From Coleofasciculaceae cyanobacterium SM2_1_6 (GTDB lineage Bacteria; Cyanobacteriota; Cyanobacteriia; Cyanobacteriales; JAAUUE01), in contig JAAUUE010000004.1 in the NCBI GenBank assembly GCA_012031635.1, positions 1 to 36,913 on the forward strand: a stretch of 36,913 nucleotides of DNA. Reading direction: 5' to 3'. The notes under the pieces are model-generated. The model was not told where the DNA came from, did not search any database, and saw nothing but the letters and a program-made list of their open reading frames with translations. Positions 1 through 7,851 of the stretch are shown here, piece by piece (positions within the stretch are counted from its first letter, which is position 1; the number at the start of each line of letters is the position of its first letter). The translations under genes were made by a program, and so were the position numbers.

Positions 1-1
1 G

Positions 2-592
2 GTGGTGGCGAGTACAATTCCCCACGCGATCGGGGCGGCGCTGGCGGCAAAAAAACTAGGCAAAGATCAAGTAATTGTGGCGGTGTTTGGGGATGGAGCC
101 ACCGAGGAGGGAGTTTATCATGAAAGTCTGAACTTTGCCCAGCTACACCAACTCCCCGTGATTTTTATCTGTGAAAATAACGGCTTTGCTGTCCACTCTC
201 GCCTCCACGCCCGCCAGTCTTACCAAATTATTGAGCAAGCCAAACTCTACGGTCTGCCTGTAACCGAGTGTCAAGAAGGCTACGATCTGCTGAAAGTTTA
301 TCAAACCTTTGCCGATGTTTTAGGGAAATTCCAAGCCCAACGCACACCTCAATTCCTAGAAATTCAAACCTACCGCTACCATGAGCATGTGGGACCTGGG
401 GAAGATTTTGAGGCGGGGTATCGCTCTCGTGCAGAGTTGGAGGAGTGGCGATCGCAAGACCCTCTGATCCTCAACACGGAACTGGTAGAAAAATTCCAAC
501 CCCAAATTACCGCAGAGATTGCCGCCGCCGTAGACTTTGCAGAAAACAGCCCCAATCCCGGTGTAGAAGAGCTACTGGCACATGTGATTTAG
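2..592 (+). CDS. Thiamine-diphosphate-dependent dehydrogenase E1 component, alpha subunit-like (5' truncated by window edge)
   Basis: TPP-binding region GDGATEEGVYHESLNFAQLHQLPVIFICENNGFAVHS; open at the 5' end; followed by an E1 beta ORF. Confidence 0.85.
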   Translation: MVASTIPHAIGAALAAKKLGKDQVIVAVFGDGATEEGVYHESLNFAQLHQLPVIFICENNGFAVHSRLHARQSYQIIEQAKLYGLPVTECQEGYDLLKVYQTFADVLGKFQAQRTPQFLEIQTYRYHEHVGPGEDFEAGYRSRAELEEWRSQDPLILNTELVEKFQPQITAEIAAAVDFAENSPNPGVEELLAHVI

Positions 593-593
593 A

Positions 594-735
594 CAGTAAA
601 CAGTGAACAGTGAACAGTAAACAGTGAACAGTGAACAGTGAACAGAAAGATTTGATAACTGATAACTGATAACTGGTAACTGATAACTGGTAACTGATAA
701 CTGATAACTGATAACTGATAACTGGTAACTGAATT
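594..735. repeat. Heptanucleotide tandem repeats (AGTGAAC/AGTAAAC then TGATAAC/TGGTAAC variants)
   Basis: Direct reading: cagtgaacagtgaacag... then gataactgataactggtaactgataac...; period 7. Confidence 0.95.
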
Positions 736-1827
736 ATGATTGCTGCGATCGAACCCAAAATAGGCAACGAAATTATTTCCTACCGGGAAGCTCTCTACCG
801 GACTATGCACAATGCCCTAGCGGAGCATCCCCACACGATGATTTTTGGGCAGGGAGTAGATGACCACAAGGGAACCTTTGGCACGACTTTAGGCTTGGCG
901 GAGAAATTTGGAGCCGATCGAGTCTTTGATACTCCCTTGGCCGAAGAAGCGATAACCGGGATTGCCCTGGGGGCGGCTTTGAATGGCATTTATCCAATTA
1001 ATACCCACATTCGATCGGACTTTGCCCTGCTAGCCATGAACCAGATTATTAACCTTGCGGCTAAATATAAATACATGTTTGGGGGTAGGTTTGAGGTTCC
1101 CCTGTTGATTCGGATGGTGGTGGGGCGGAGTTGGGGGCAGGGGGCGCAACATTCCCAGAGTCTGCAATCGTTGTTTGCCCACATTCCCGGTTTAACGGTG
1201 ATCATGCCCGCCAGTTCCCAATCAATCATGGAAACCTATCCCTACGTAATTGGGAAATATAACGCTCCGGTTTTGTCTTTGGAACACCGCTTAATGTACG
1301 ATCTACAATTCAAAGTCACCCCGATCGCTGCCACAGAACAATCACCTTTGACGGCAAAGTTACTCAGAACCGGGAAAGACGTGACGATCGTAGCAACTTC
1401 AATTATGGTATTAGAAGCACTGCGGGCAGCAGAACATTTAGCACGGGTGAGCCATATTCACTGCGAGGTGATTGACCTCAACTGCGTCTCCCACATTGAC
1501 ACCACCATGATTATTAGTAGTGTCAAAAAAACTGGCAAACTCCTAGTGGCAGATACCAGTTGGCAAGCCTACGGCGTGTGTGCAGAAATTTGTCGGATTA
1601 TCTGTGAACAAGCTCCTGCTGCCCTGAAAGCCCCAGTAGTAACCATGGGAATGCAACCCGCCCCCTGCCCCACAGCCAAAGCTCTAGAGGATTTGTACTA
1701 CCCCAATCTACAGACTCTGAGTGATGCGATCGCCAAACTCGCCACCGGCAAACCAGAACACGGCATCCCCCTCCCCGATGAACAATCCATGGCGGATGTT
1801 TATAAGAAATTTAAGGGACCGTTTTAA
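736..1827 (+). CDS. Thiamine-diphosphate-dependent dehydrogenase E1 component, beta subunit-like (transketolase-type)
   Basis: Full-length 363 aa; DTPLAEEAITGIALGAALNGIYPI and transketolase C-terminal domain pattern; pairs with the upstream alpha subunit. Confidence 0.85.
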   Translation: MIAAIEPKIGNEIISYREALYRTMHNALAEHPHTMIFGQGVDDHKGTFGTTLGLAEKFGADRVFDTPLAEEAITGIALGAALNGIYPINTHIRSDFALLAMNQIINLAAKYKYMFGGRFEVPLLIRMVVGRSWGQGAQHSQSLQSLFAHIPGLTVIMPASSQSIMETYPYVIGKYNAPVLSLEHRLMYDLQFKVTPIAATEQSPLTAKLLRTGKDVTIVATSIMVLEALRAAEHLARVSHIHCEVIDLNCVSHIDTTMIISSVKKTGKLLVADTSWQAYGVCAEICRIICEQAPAALKAPVVTMGMQPAPCPTAKALEDLYYPNLQTLSDAIAKLATGKPEHGIPLPDEQSMADVYKKFKGPF

Positions 1828-1828
1828 T

Positions 1829-1862
1829 CAGTGAACAGTAAACAGTAAACAGTAAACAGTAA
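1829..1862. repeat. Heptanucleotide repeats (AGTGAAC/AGTAAAC)
   Basis: cagtgaacagtaaacagtaaacagtaaacagtaaa directly after the E1 beta stop. Confidence 0.85.
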
Positions 1863-1907
1863 AATCTGATAATTGGTAATTTGATAAATCCTACAGCAAG
1901 CCTGCCT

Positions 1908-2005
1908 AACTGATAACTGATAACTGATAACTGATAACTGATAACTGATAACTGATAACTGATAACTGATAACTGATAACTGATAACTGATAACTGATAA
2001 CTGAT
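1908..2005. repeat. Perfect heptanucleotide array, 14 copies of AACTGAT
   Basis: 98 bp of uninterrupted (AACTGAT)n ending immediately before the ATG at 2006. Confidence 0.97.
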
Positions 2006-2968
2006 ATGAAAATTCTAATTACTGGCCTTACAGGCATGGTGGGCAGCCACTTGGCAGAATATATTTTAGCTAGCCATCCGGGAGTAGAAGTGCATGGCTT
2101 GGTGCGGTGGCGGAGTCCCCTTGATAATATTCGGCAAATTCTGCCCCAAATTCATCTCCATTATGCAGAATTACGTGATTTAAATTCCTTAATTGTTTTA
2201 CTAAATAAAGTTAAGCCAGAGAAGATTTTTCACCTTGCGGCTCAATCTTTTGTCACCACCAGTTTTGATGCTCCGGCGGATACTTTGCACACCAATGTAA
2301 TTGGCACAACGAATTTATTAGATGCGGTGAGAATTACAGGAATTGACCCCATGATTCACATCTGTAGTTCTTCAGAAGTTTATGGACAAGTGACGGCTGA
2401 AGAGTTGCCAATTAAGGAAAATAATCCCTTCCGTCCTGCTAGTCCCTACGCTGTTTCTAAGACCGGGGAAGATATGATTTCTCTGCAATATTTTCTTTCC
2501 TATGGGATTAAAACTATTCGGACTAGAATGTTTACCCACACTGGATCTCGGCGAGGAGATGGCTTTGCGGAAAGCGCTTTTGCTAAACAAATTGCAGAAA
2601 TTGAAGCCGGGATTAGAAATAATCCTGTTAAGGTAGGAAATCTGGATAGTGTGCGGACTTTTGCTGATGTGCGAGATGCGGTAAAAGCCTACTGGTTACT
2701 GTTAGAAAAGTGTACTCCCGGTGAAGTTTATAATATTGGGGGAAATCGCACGATGACGATCGGCGATATGTTGGAAATGATGAAAGGGATGGCAAGCTGT
2801 AAAATCGAGCATGAAGTTGATCCATCTCTGCTCAGACCTTCCGATGTCACCCTGCAAATTCCTGATATTTCCAAGTTCCAAAATGCTACAGGTTGGCAAC
2901 CAGAAATTCCTGTAGAACAAACTTTTCAAGACTTATTAGATTATCAGCGCAACAGAATTAAAAAATAG
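2006..2968 (+). CDS. NAD-dependent epimerase/dehydratase, GDP-mannose 4,6-dehydratase-like SDR
   Basis: MKILITGLTGMVGSHLAEYIL Rossmann motif, YAVSK catalytic YxxxK, SSSEVYG. Confidence 0.85.
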   Translation: MKILITGLTGMVGSHLAEYILASHPGVEVHGLVRWRSPLDNIRQILPQIHLHYAELRDLNSLIVLLNKVKPEKIFHLAAQSFVTTSFDAPADTLHTNVIGTTNLLDAVRITGIDPMIHICSSSEVYGQVTAEELPIKENNPFRPASPYAVSKTGEDMISLQYFLSYGIKTIRTRMFTHTGSRRGDGFAESAFAKQIAEIEAGIRNNPVKVGNLDSVRTFADVRDAVKAYWLLLEKCTPGEVYNIGGNRTMTIGDMLEMMKGMASCKIEHEVDPSLLRPSDVTLQIPDISKFQNATGWQPEIPVEQTFQDLLDYQRNRIKK

Positions 2969-2990
2969 AATTAATAAAGAGAGGTAGGAA

Positions 2991-3980
2991 GTGATTATTT
3001 CTCGGACTCCATTTCGGATTTCCTTCTTTGGTGGCGGGACTGATTATCCTGATTGGTATCTTAAGGAAGGGGGAGCAGTACTATCAACTACGATCGACAA
3101 ATATTGCTATTTAACTTGTCGGCATTTACCACCTTTTTTTGCCGATAAACATCGAATTGTCTGGTCTCATATTGAAACGGTTTCTAGTATTTCAGCGATT
3201 CTCCATCCAGCAGCGCGGGAAGGTTTGAAATTTCTGGGTTTTGATGACAGTATGGGCTTAGAAATTCATCATCAGGGAGATTTACCCGCCCGGACGGGGA
3301 TGGGTTCGAGTTCGGCTTTTGCCGTGGGGCTGATTAAGGCGATGACGGCTCTGCGGGGACGGATGATTGGTAAGCATGAGTTGGCGTTGTTAGCGATCGA
3401 GCTAGAGCAGCAGGTGCTAAAGGAATGTGTTGGTTCCCAAGATCAAGTAGCTGCCGCCTACGGAGGACTGAACCTGATCTATTTTCTGCCCAGTGGAGAT
3501 ATTCGGGTAGAGCCAGTGACGATTCCTAAAGCCAGAATTGAGGAATTAGATAAATCTTTGATGATGTTTTATACCGGAACTACTCGGTTTGCCTCAGAAA
3601 TTGCGGCTAAAGTTGTGGCAAATATGGGTTCAAAACAACAACAGTTACGCCAGATGCGGAGTATGGTCGATCGAGCCGTAGAAATTCTCAATAGTGATAC
3701 TGATCTAAATGCTTTTGGAGAATTATTACACCAATCTTGGCTCCTGAAGCGGGAATTAAGCTCGGCAATCAGCAATTCTGTAGTAGATGGGATTTATCGT
3801 ACAGCTATGGAGAGTGGGGCGATCGGCGGTAAGCTCCTCGGCGCTGGAGATGCCGGATTTATGATCTTTTTCGTGCCTCCAGAAAAACAAGCAGGGGTAA
3901 AGCAAGCGCTCGCTCAATACCTAAGAGTTCCCTTTAGTTTTGAAACCGAAGGCAGCACCATCATCCACTACGATGAATAA
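2991..3980 (+). CDS. GHMP-family sugar kinase, HddA-like (D-glycero-D-manno-heptose 7-phosphate kinase-like)
   Basis: GTG start; MIISRTPFRISFFGGGTDYPDWY, GMGSSSAFAVGLIKA, GGKLLGAGDAGFMIFF GHMP motifs. Confidence 0.85.
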   Translation: MIISRTPFRISFFGGGTDYPDWYLKEGGAVLSTTIDKYCYLTCRHLPPFFADKHRIVWSHIETVSSISAILHPAAREGLKFLGFDDSMGLEIHHQGDLPARTGMGSSSAFAVGLIKAMTALRGRMIGKHELALLAIELEQQVLKECVGSQDQVAAAYGGLNLIYFLPSGDIRVEPVTIPKARIEELDKSLMMFYTGTTRFASEIAAKVVANMGSKQQQLRQMRSMVDRAVEILNSDTDLNAFGELLHQSWLLKRELSSAISNSVVDGIYRTAMESGAIGGKLLGAGDAGFMIFFVPPEKQAGVKQALAQYLRVPFSFETEGSTIIHYDE

Positions 3981-4059
3981 TTAATCCCAGATAAATTACT
4001 CTAGATAAACTGTCTTATCTCAGCATGGGACTTGGAAAGCGATCGCTCACAACTCGCAT

Positions 4060-4317
4060 TTATAGAATTTCCTCTGATAAAAATTGACCCTTGACCCGCT
4101 CGTATTCATCTTCTAGAAGCCATTCTTGTGCTGCCTGATAATTGGCATGAGAGACTACGAGTTTATAATCAGAGGCGGGGTTAAAAATACTGCAAGTTCC
4201 ATCTCGATCGCCAACTAGCATCAGAATTTTGGGTGGAAAAAGAATTGGATCAACCCATATTTCTAAAAATTTCCATGTTTTAGCTTGTTCTGCGAGGGCT
4301 GGTGCGGGGGATAACAT
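4060..4317 (-). CDS. Small hypothetical protein (DUF6883-like); ATG at 4317 used rather than the longer ORF
   Basis: MLSPAPALAEQAKTWKFLEIWVDPILFPPKILMLVG...; start overlaps the 3' end of the upstream minus-strand ORF. Confidence 0.5.
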   Translation of the reverse strand: MLSPAPALAEQAKTWKFLEIWVDPILFPPKILMLVGDRDGTCSIFNPASDYKLVVSHANYQAAQEWLLEDEYERVKGQFLSEEIL

Positions 4318-4636
4318 GATACTCACCTGTAGTTTTGACAATTTTGATCTCACCGTAATAAAGTGGAGTTTGGCTCCCATCTATTCTAATGATGTAACCG
4401 ATCGCTTCTGGAAAGTAGAGTCCGTATCGTTCGTAATGATCATTTTCATCATCTACACCAGTTCTTTCTCCACCTGCAATTATAGCCTGTGTGACTTGTT
4501 CTAAGGTTTCACGATCGTTAAAGACATGCGCTCTACCTTCTCTCCGTAGTAATTTTTGAACTTGTGCTGTATTGGGCAAATGGCGATCAATAAGACTTGG
4601 ACGAGGATCGGGGATAATATATCGGTCTATGCTCAA
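4280..4636 (-). CDS. Small hypothetical protein, coupled to the downstream 4060..4317 gene
   Basis: 118 aa ORF; C-terminus YYGEIKIVKTTGEYHVIPRTSP; overlapping gene pair. Confidence 0.5.
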   Translation of the reverse strand: MSIDRYIIPDPRPSLIDRHLPNTAQVQKLLRREGRAHVFNDRETLEQVTQAIIAGGERTGVDDENDHYERYGLYFPEAIGYIIRIDGSQTPLYYGEIKIVKTTGEYHVIPRTSPRRTS

Positions 4637-4734
4637 TTAGCTGATTCCTTTTTCCTTGAAGGTCTACTAGGAATTGTACTTTTTAAGATGTTGAATTTTG
4701 CAACCACTGGAGAATCGTTACCACCAAATCGGTT

Positions 4735-4848
4735 TCAATAGCTAGGAATTGGAGCGATCGCCTCATCAAGAATTAACCAGAGTTGATGTTTTTCCCCTAG
4801 GTTGAGCGCGTTAACCGACTCAATAGCAGTATCTAGTGCTTGGGTCAT
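4735..4848 (-). CDS. Short antitoxin-like ORF (37 aa), possible remnant
   Basis: MTQALDTAIESVNALNLGEKHQLWLILDEAIAPIPSY; resembles N-termini of small cyanobacterial addiction-module antitoxins. Confidence 0.3.
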   Translation of the reverse strand: MTQALDTAIESVNALNLGEKHQLWLILDEAIAPIPSY

Positions 4849-4883
4849 AATTCCCACCTCTAAATTTTTAACTTGTTACCATT

Positions 4884-5453
4884 TTACTCAGATATTAACT
4901 GTTTAACGTCATCCAAAGAAAGACCTAAAGATTGTGCTATCTACTCGGCAGTGAGTCCCAATTGCGCTAGGTTGGCAACTACTTCTAGTTTTGCTTTTTT
5001 CCGTACATTTTCTAAAGCATTAAGACTTTCTTCTCCAACTCGATCGGGTTCTGTTTGAACATTATCTAAATCCATTGGTTGAGGACTATTAGGGCAAAGA
5101 TTGATGCTTTCTACTCGATTATCATGAACTAGAAATGCAGAGTTGGTTATAATATTTCGCTCTATTGTTGCCCGGAAGTTTGATTTATTAAGAGTTTCCT
5201 GCAACACTTCTGAAAGCCTCTGCCATAGAGCATAAGCCTCATCCTTCACATGACCTTCAGTACAGTTATATTCCTTAGCAATCTGTGCATATTTCTGATT
5301 CTCAAAAACTCCCCGAAGAATTGACATTTGCAAGCTATCGAGATGCTGTCCTGTCTGACTAAATAAGAGATCATCCACGTATTTCAGCACTTCTTGCCAA
5401 CTCATAACTAAATTTGCATGATTTTCCGTCATCTTCCCACACTTTCCGCCCAA
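4884..5453 (-). pseudogene. N-terminal vMAP (vWA-MoxR associated protein)-type HTH domain joined to a short C-terminal tail; in-frame TAG at 4941-4943
   Basis: MSWQEVLKYVDDLLFSQTGQHLDSLQMSILRGVFENQKYAQIAKEYNCTEGHVKDEAYALWQRLSEVLQETLNKSNFRATIER is typical of the vMAP N-terminal HTH; reading continues after the stop as IAQSLGLSLDDVKQLISE*. Confidence 0.65.
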
Positions 5454-5585
5454 CGTAAATACTCTTTACAAAACTACCGACCACATCCGCCTTATCCCGA
5501 CTTTTAATTTTTAGATTTTACTGAGAAGCTAAAAATAATTCAACCCAAAAGTTCGTTATCTTAGACTATCTTAGGAGAGATATAT

Positions 5586-6581
5586 ATGAATTTGACTGGA
5601 CAGGTAAGCCTTAATTCCGAGCAGGAAAGGGAGATCAAGAGACGAGTTGAGGCTGAACGTAATAAACCTTTGATAGTTATTGTAATGGGGCAAACTGGAG
5701 TTGGTAAATCATCTCTTATCAACGCACTTTTTGGCACAAAGCTAAAAACTAATGACGTTCAGCCTGAAACTAAATTCCCTGAAAAGCACATTGAAAGAGA
5801 ATCTGATGGTTATGAATTATGGTTCTGGGATATGCCCGGTATCGGTGAATCATCTTCGGCTGACGCAGGTTACTTGCATGATTATCGCCAAAAAATTTTA
5901 GAAGCAGATGTGGCACTCTGGTTATGCCATGCAGACAGTCGCTCAGTAACATTTGATGTTGAGGCAATCCAAAAAAATCTTGCCGACTTAACAGATGGTG
6001 AACAATCAATTATTTTGAGCAAGCTCACGTTTGTACTCAGTAAGTCTGATTTGATTACTCCTGAACCTTGGATTCTTTATAAAACAAAAAATGAGGTGAT
6101 ATTTGAAACTGCGGAAGTAACAGAAAAGCTGCTTGATGCAAAAGCTACTTACTTTCGAGAAGCTCTCATTGCACCACATGGCAACAAGTTTGTATCAAGA
6201 ACATTTCATGATGGAACATTCCAAATTCGTTCAGGCAATTTGACTTTTGACAAAAATTTTGCTTACTATTCTGGCGCTATGTCTCTTCCTACACTTCGTC
6301 AACTCAAGCAAGATTACCCAAATCAATCTAGCGTGTTTACTCGTTTGTACCAAAACTCTGAAGTTGTTTACTGCTCTTCACGTTTTAGATACAACTTGTC
6401 GAAACTGATGCAGATCATTGTAGATAAAATTGGTGGTGGAGTTAGTGTAAGGTTTAGAAATTTTGTATCGAAAAGTGCTATGAACCGAGTCTTATGGAGT
6501 AAAGCACAGACATTCTCAAATTTGGTAGTATTTGATTCGGTGAAAAATGAGATTGTTTTTGATCTCTCTAATGTTAAGTAG
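5586..6581 (+). CDS. Era-like / 50S-binding-type small GTPase (stand-alone, about 331 aa)
   Basis: G1 GQTGVGKSSL, G3 DMPG, G4 LSKSDL, G5-like YCSSRFRYNLSKLMQIIVDKI. Confidence 0.85.
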   Translation: MNLTGQVSLNSEQEREIKRRVEAERNKPLIVIVMGQTGVGKSSLINALFGTKLKTNDVQPETKFPEKHIERESDGYELWFWDMPGIGESSSADAGYLHDYRQKILEADVALWLCHADSRSVTFDVEAIQKNLADLTDGEQSIILSKLTFVLSKSDLITPEPWILYKTKNEVIFETAEVTEKLLDAKATYFREALIAPHGNKFVSRTFHDGTFQIRSGNLTFDKNFAYYSGAMSLPTLRQLKQDYPNQSSVFTRLYQNSEVVYCSSRFRYNLSKLMQIIVDKIGGGVSVRFRNFVSKSAMNRVLWSKAQTFSNLVVFDSVKNEIVFDLSNVK

Positions 6582-6623
6582 ATTAAATATTGCTGGCACG
6601 ATAAAAACTTTGGAGGAAATTCA

Positions 6624-6818
6624 ATGGCAGACAAAGAAGAAATTCTACGCCGCGTGACACGAAGAATAGAGCAAGATGATGAGTTTGCTGCCAATGTAGG
6701 GGCGGCTTTGGATGCTGAAGATGATGCTTGGCTTTTTTCACTTATTCTAGATGTGATTGGGGTAATTATTGAAATTGGCTCAAGTATTTGGGATTGGGTT
6801 AAACGTCAATTTAGCTGA
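6624..6818 (+). CDS. Small protein (64 aa) with acidic N-half and hydrophobic/amphipathic C-terminal helix
   Basis: Strong Shine-Dalgarno (tttggaggaaattcaATG); WLFSLILDVIGVIIEIGSSIWDWVKRQFS; 42 bp downstream of the GTPase. Confidence 0.65.
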   Translation: MADKEEILRRVTRRIEQDDEFAANVGAALDAEDDAWLFSLILDVIGVIIEIGSSIWDWVKRQFS

Positions 6819-6863
6819 TGACTTTTGATATTCATTTCTAGAACAATTTAGGCAATAAAACCT

Positions 6864-7082
6864 ATGGCAAGAAAAGCGTTTAGTGTTACAAATACTTGGA
6901 GTAGCTACATTACCATTAAAAGCGTTGCAACAGGAAAGACATATGATGTTTCTTATGATAGCAAAATTGGTGCTCAATCTGGTGATACAGTGACAATTAT
7001 AATCGATGATAGTAGTGACAAATGGAAGACTATTATCAATGAGCGTACAGGCGATGCGGCAACCATAAATAGAGTTTCGTAA
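6864..7082 (+). CDS. Small predicted beta-rich hypothetical protein (72 aa)
   Basis: MARKAFSVTNTWSSYITIKSVATGKTYDVSYDSKIG...; same strand, 45 bp after the previous ORF. Confidence 0.55.
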   Translation: MARKAFSVTNTWSSYITIKSVATGKTYDVSYDSKIGAQSGDTVTIIIDDSSDKWKTIINERTGDAATINRVS

Positions 7083-7127
7083 AAGATAGTTCTATTCTAG
7101 ATTATTCCAGTTTCATATTCCGCCAAG

Positions 7128-7165
7128 ATCACTGTGATACCTCATTGCAGTGATGTTTTTGTTTT
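7128..7165 (+). terminator. Candidate intrinsic terminator after the GTPase/small-ORF operon
   Basis: ATCACTG...CAGTGAT stem followed by gtttttgtttt. Confidence 0.5.
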
Positions 7166-7272
7166 AAGAATAGTTGGTTTTAATAAGGCGATCGCTCTTT
7201 GATTTATTCTTTGAAAGGCGATCGCTGTTTGTAGGGATTATGAGTTTAGTGCGGGGATGGAGCGATTGTTAT

Positions 7273-7503
7273 TTAATAAACCTCATCATAACTTCCAATA
7301 TCAATTAACAAATCAGCAATCAAATCATCAACACTTCCCCTTTTTGCAGTCCCGTCTTTAAATGACTGCATCACTTCCTCAGCATTAGCCAAAATTTCAG
7401 AACGCCTACTCTCAATGCGCCGCTTACGGATTAACTCAAATAAATAATCCTGATCTTCTATAGACAAACTTTCAATAGAATCAATAATCTCTTGAAAAAT
7501 CAT
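7273..7503 (-). CDS. Antitoxin-like small protein (no recognisable adjacent toxin)
   Basis: MIFQEIIDSIESLSIEDQDYLFELIRKRRIESRRSEILANAEEVMQSFKDGTAKRGSVDDLIADL: common cyanobacterial addiction-module antitoxin pattern. Confidence 0.6.
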   Translation of the reverse strand: MIFQEIIDSIESLSIEDQDYLFELIRKRRIESRRSEILANAEEVMQSFKDGTAKRGSVDDLIADLLIDIGSYDEVY

Positions 7504-7672
7504 CTTATAACCTCTCTGGTCTTAATCAAATCAATTAATATTTCAATAAGCATTCCTCTGGTCTCCTCCTCGTCAAGGAATACTTGCATATTCAACTTCT
7601 CAAGTATAATTACATTCTGATTCAATAGCATCAAATAACTCTAGGCGATCGCTGTTTGTGGGGATTGGATAG

Positions 7673-7717
7673 GCGATCGAGGGTAATCTCCTCGGAGTAG
7701 GGGATGCTGGATTCACG
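7673..7717 (+). pseudogene. Short fragment resembling GHMP kinase motif 3
   Basis: Frame from 7673 reads AIEGNLLGVGDAGFT; the intact kinase at about 3820 reads AIGGKLLGAGDAGFM. Confidence 0.55.
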
Positions 7718-7851
7718 GGAGCGAGTTCAAAGATTCTACTTAGATGAGCTAGAGTCAAAGACTGTGGTGCAAAAGGTGATTGAATGGGAAAATAACTCTT
7801 CTGGAGAGGATTGACCTTAAACCTAATTAAATTATTAGATAGCTATTTAAT

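Noticed and set aside
507-810. Minus-strand ORFs 507..767 and 589..810 with (SYQLSVI)n-like repeats
   Set aside because: They are translations of the heptanucleotide DNA array and overlap the E1 genes; repeat artefacts.
594-2005. CRISPR array interpretation of the repeat arrays
   Set aside because: Contiguous 7-bp units without unique spacers and no cas genes.
6624-7082. RiPP/bacteriocin cluster interpretation of the small ORFs after the GTPase
   Set aside because: No modifying enzyme, protease or dedicated exporter nearby, and no core peptide pattern such as Cys/Ser/Thr-rich tail.
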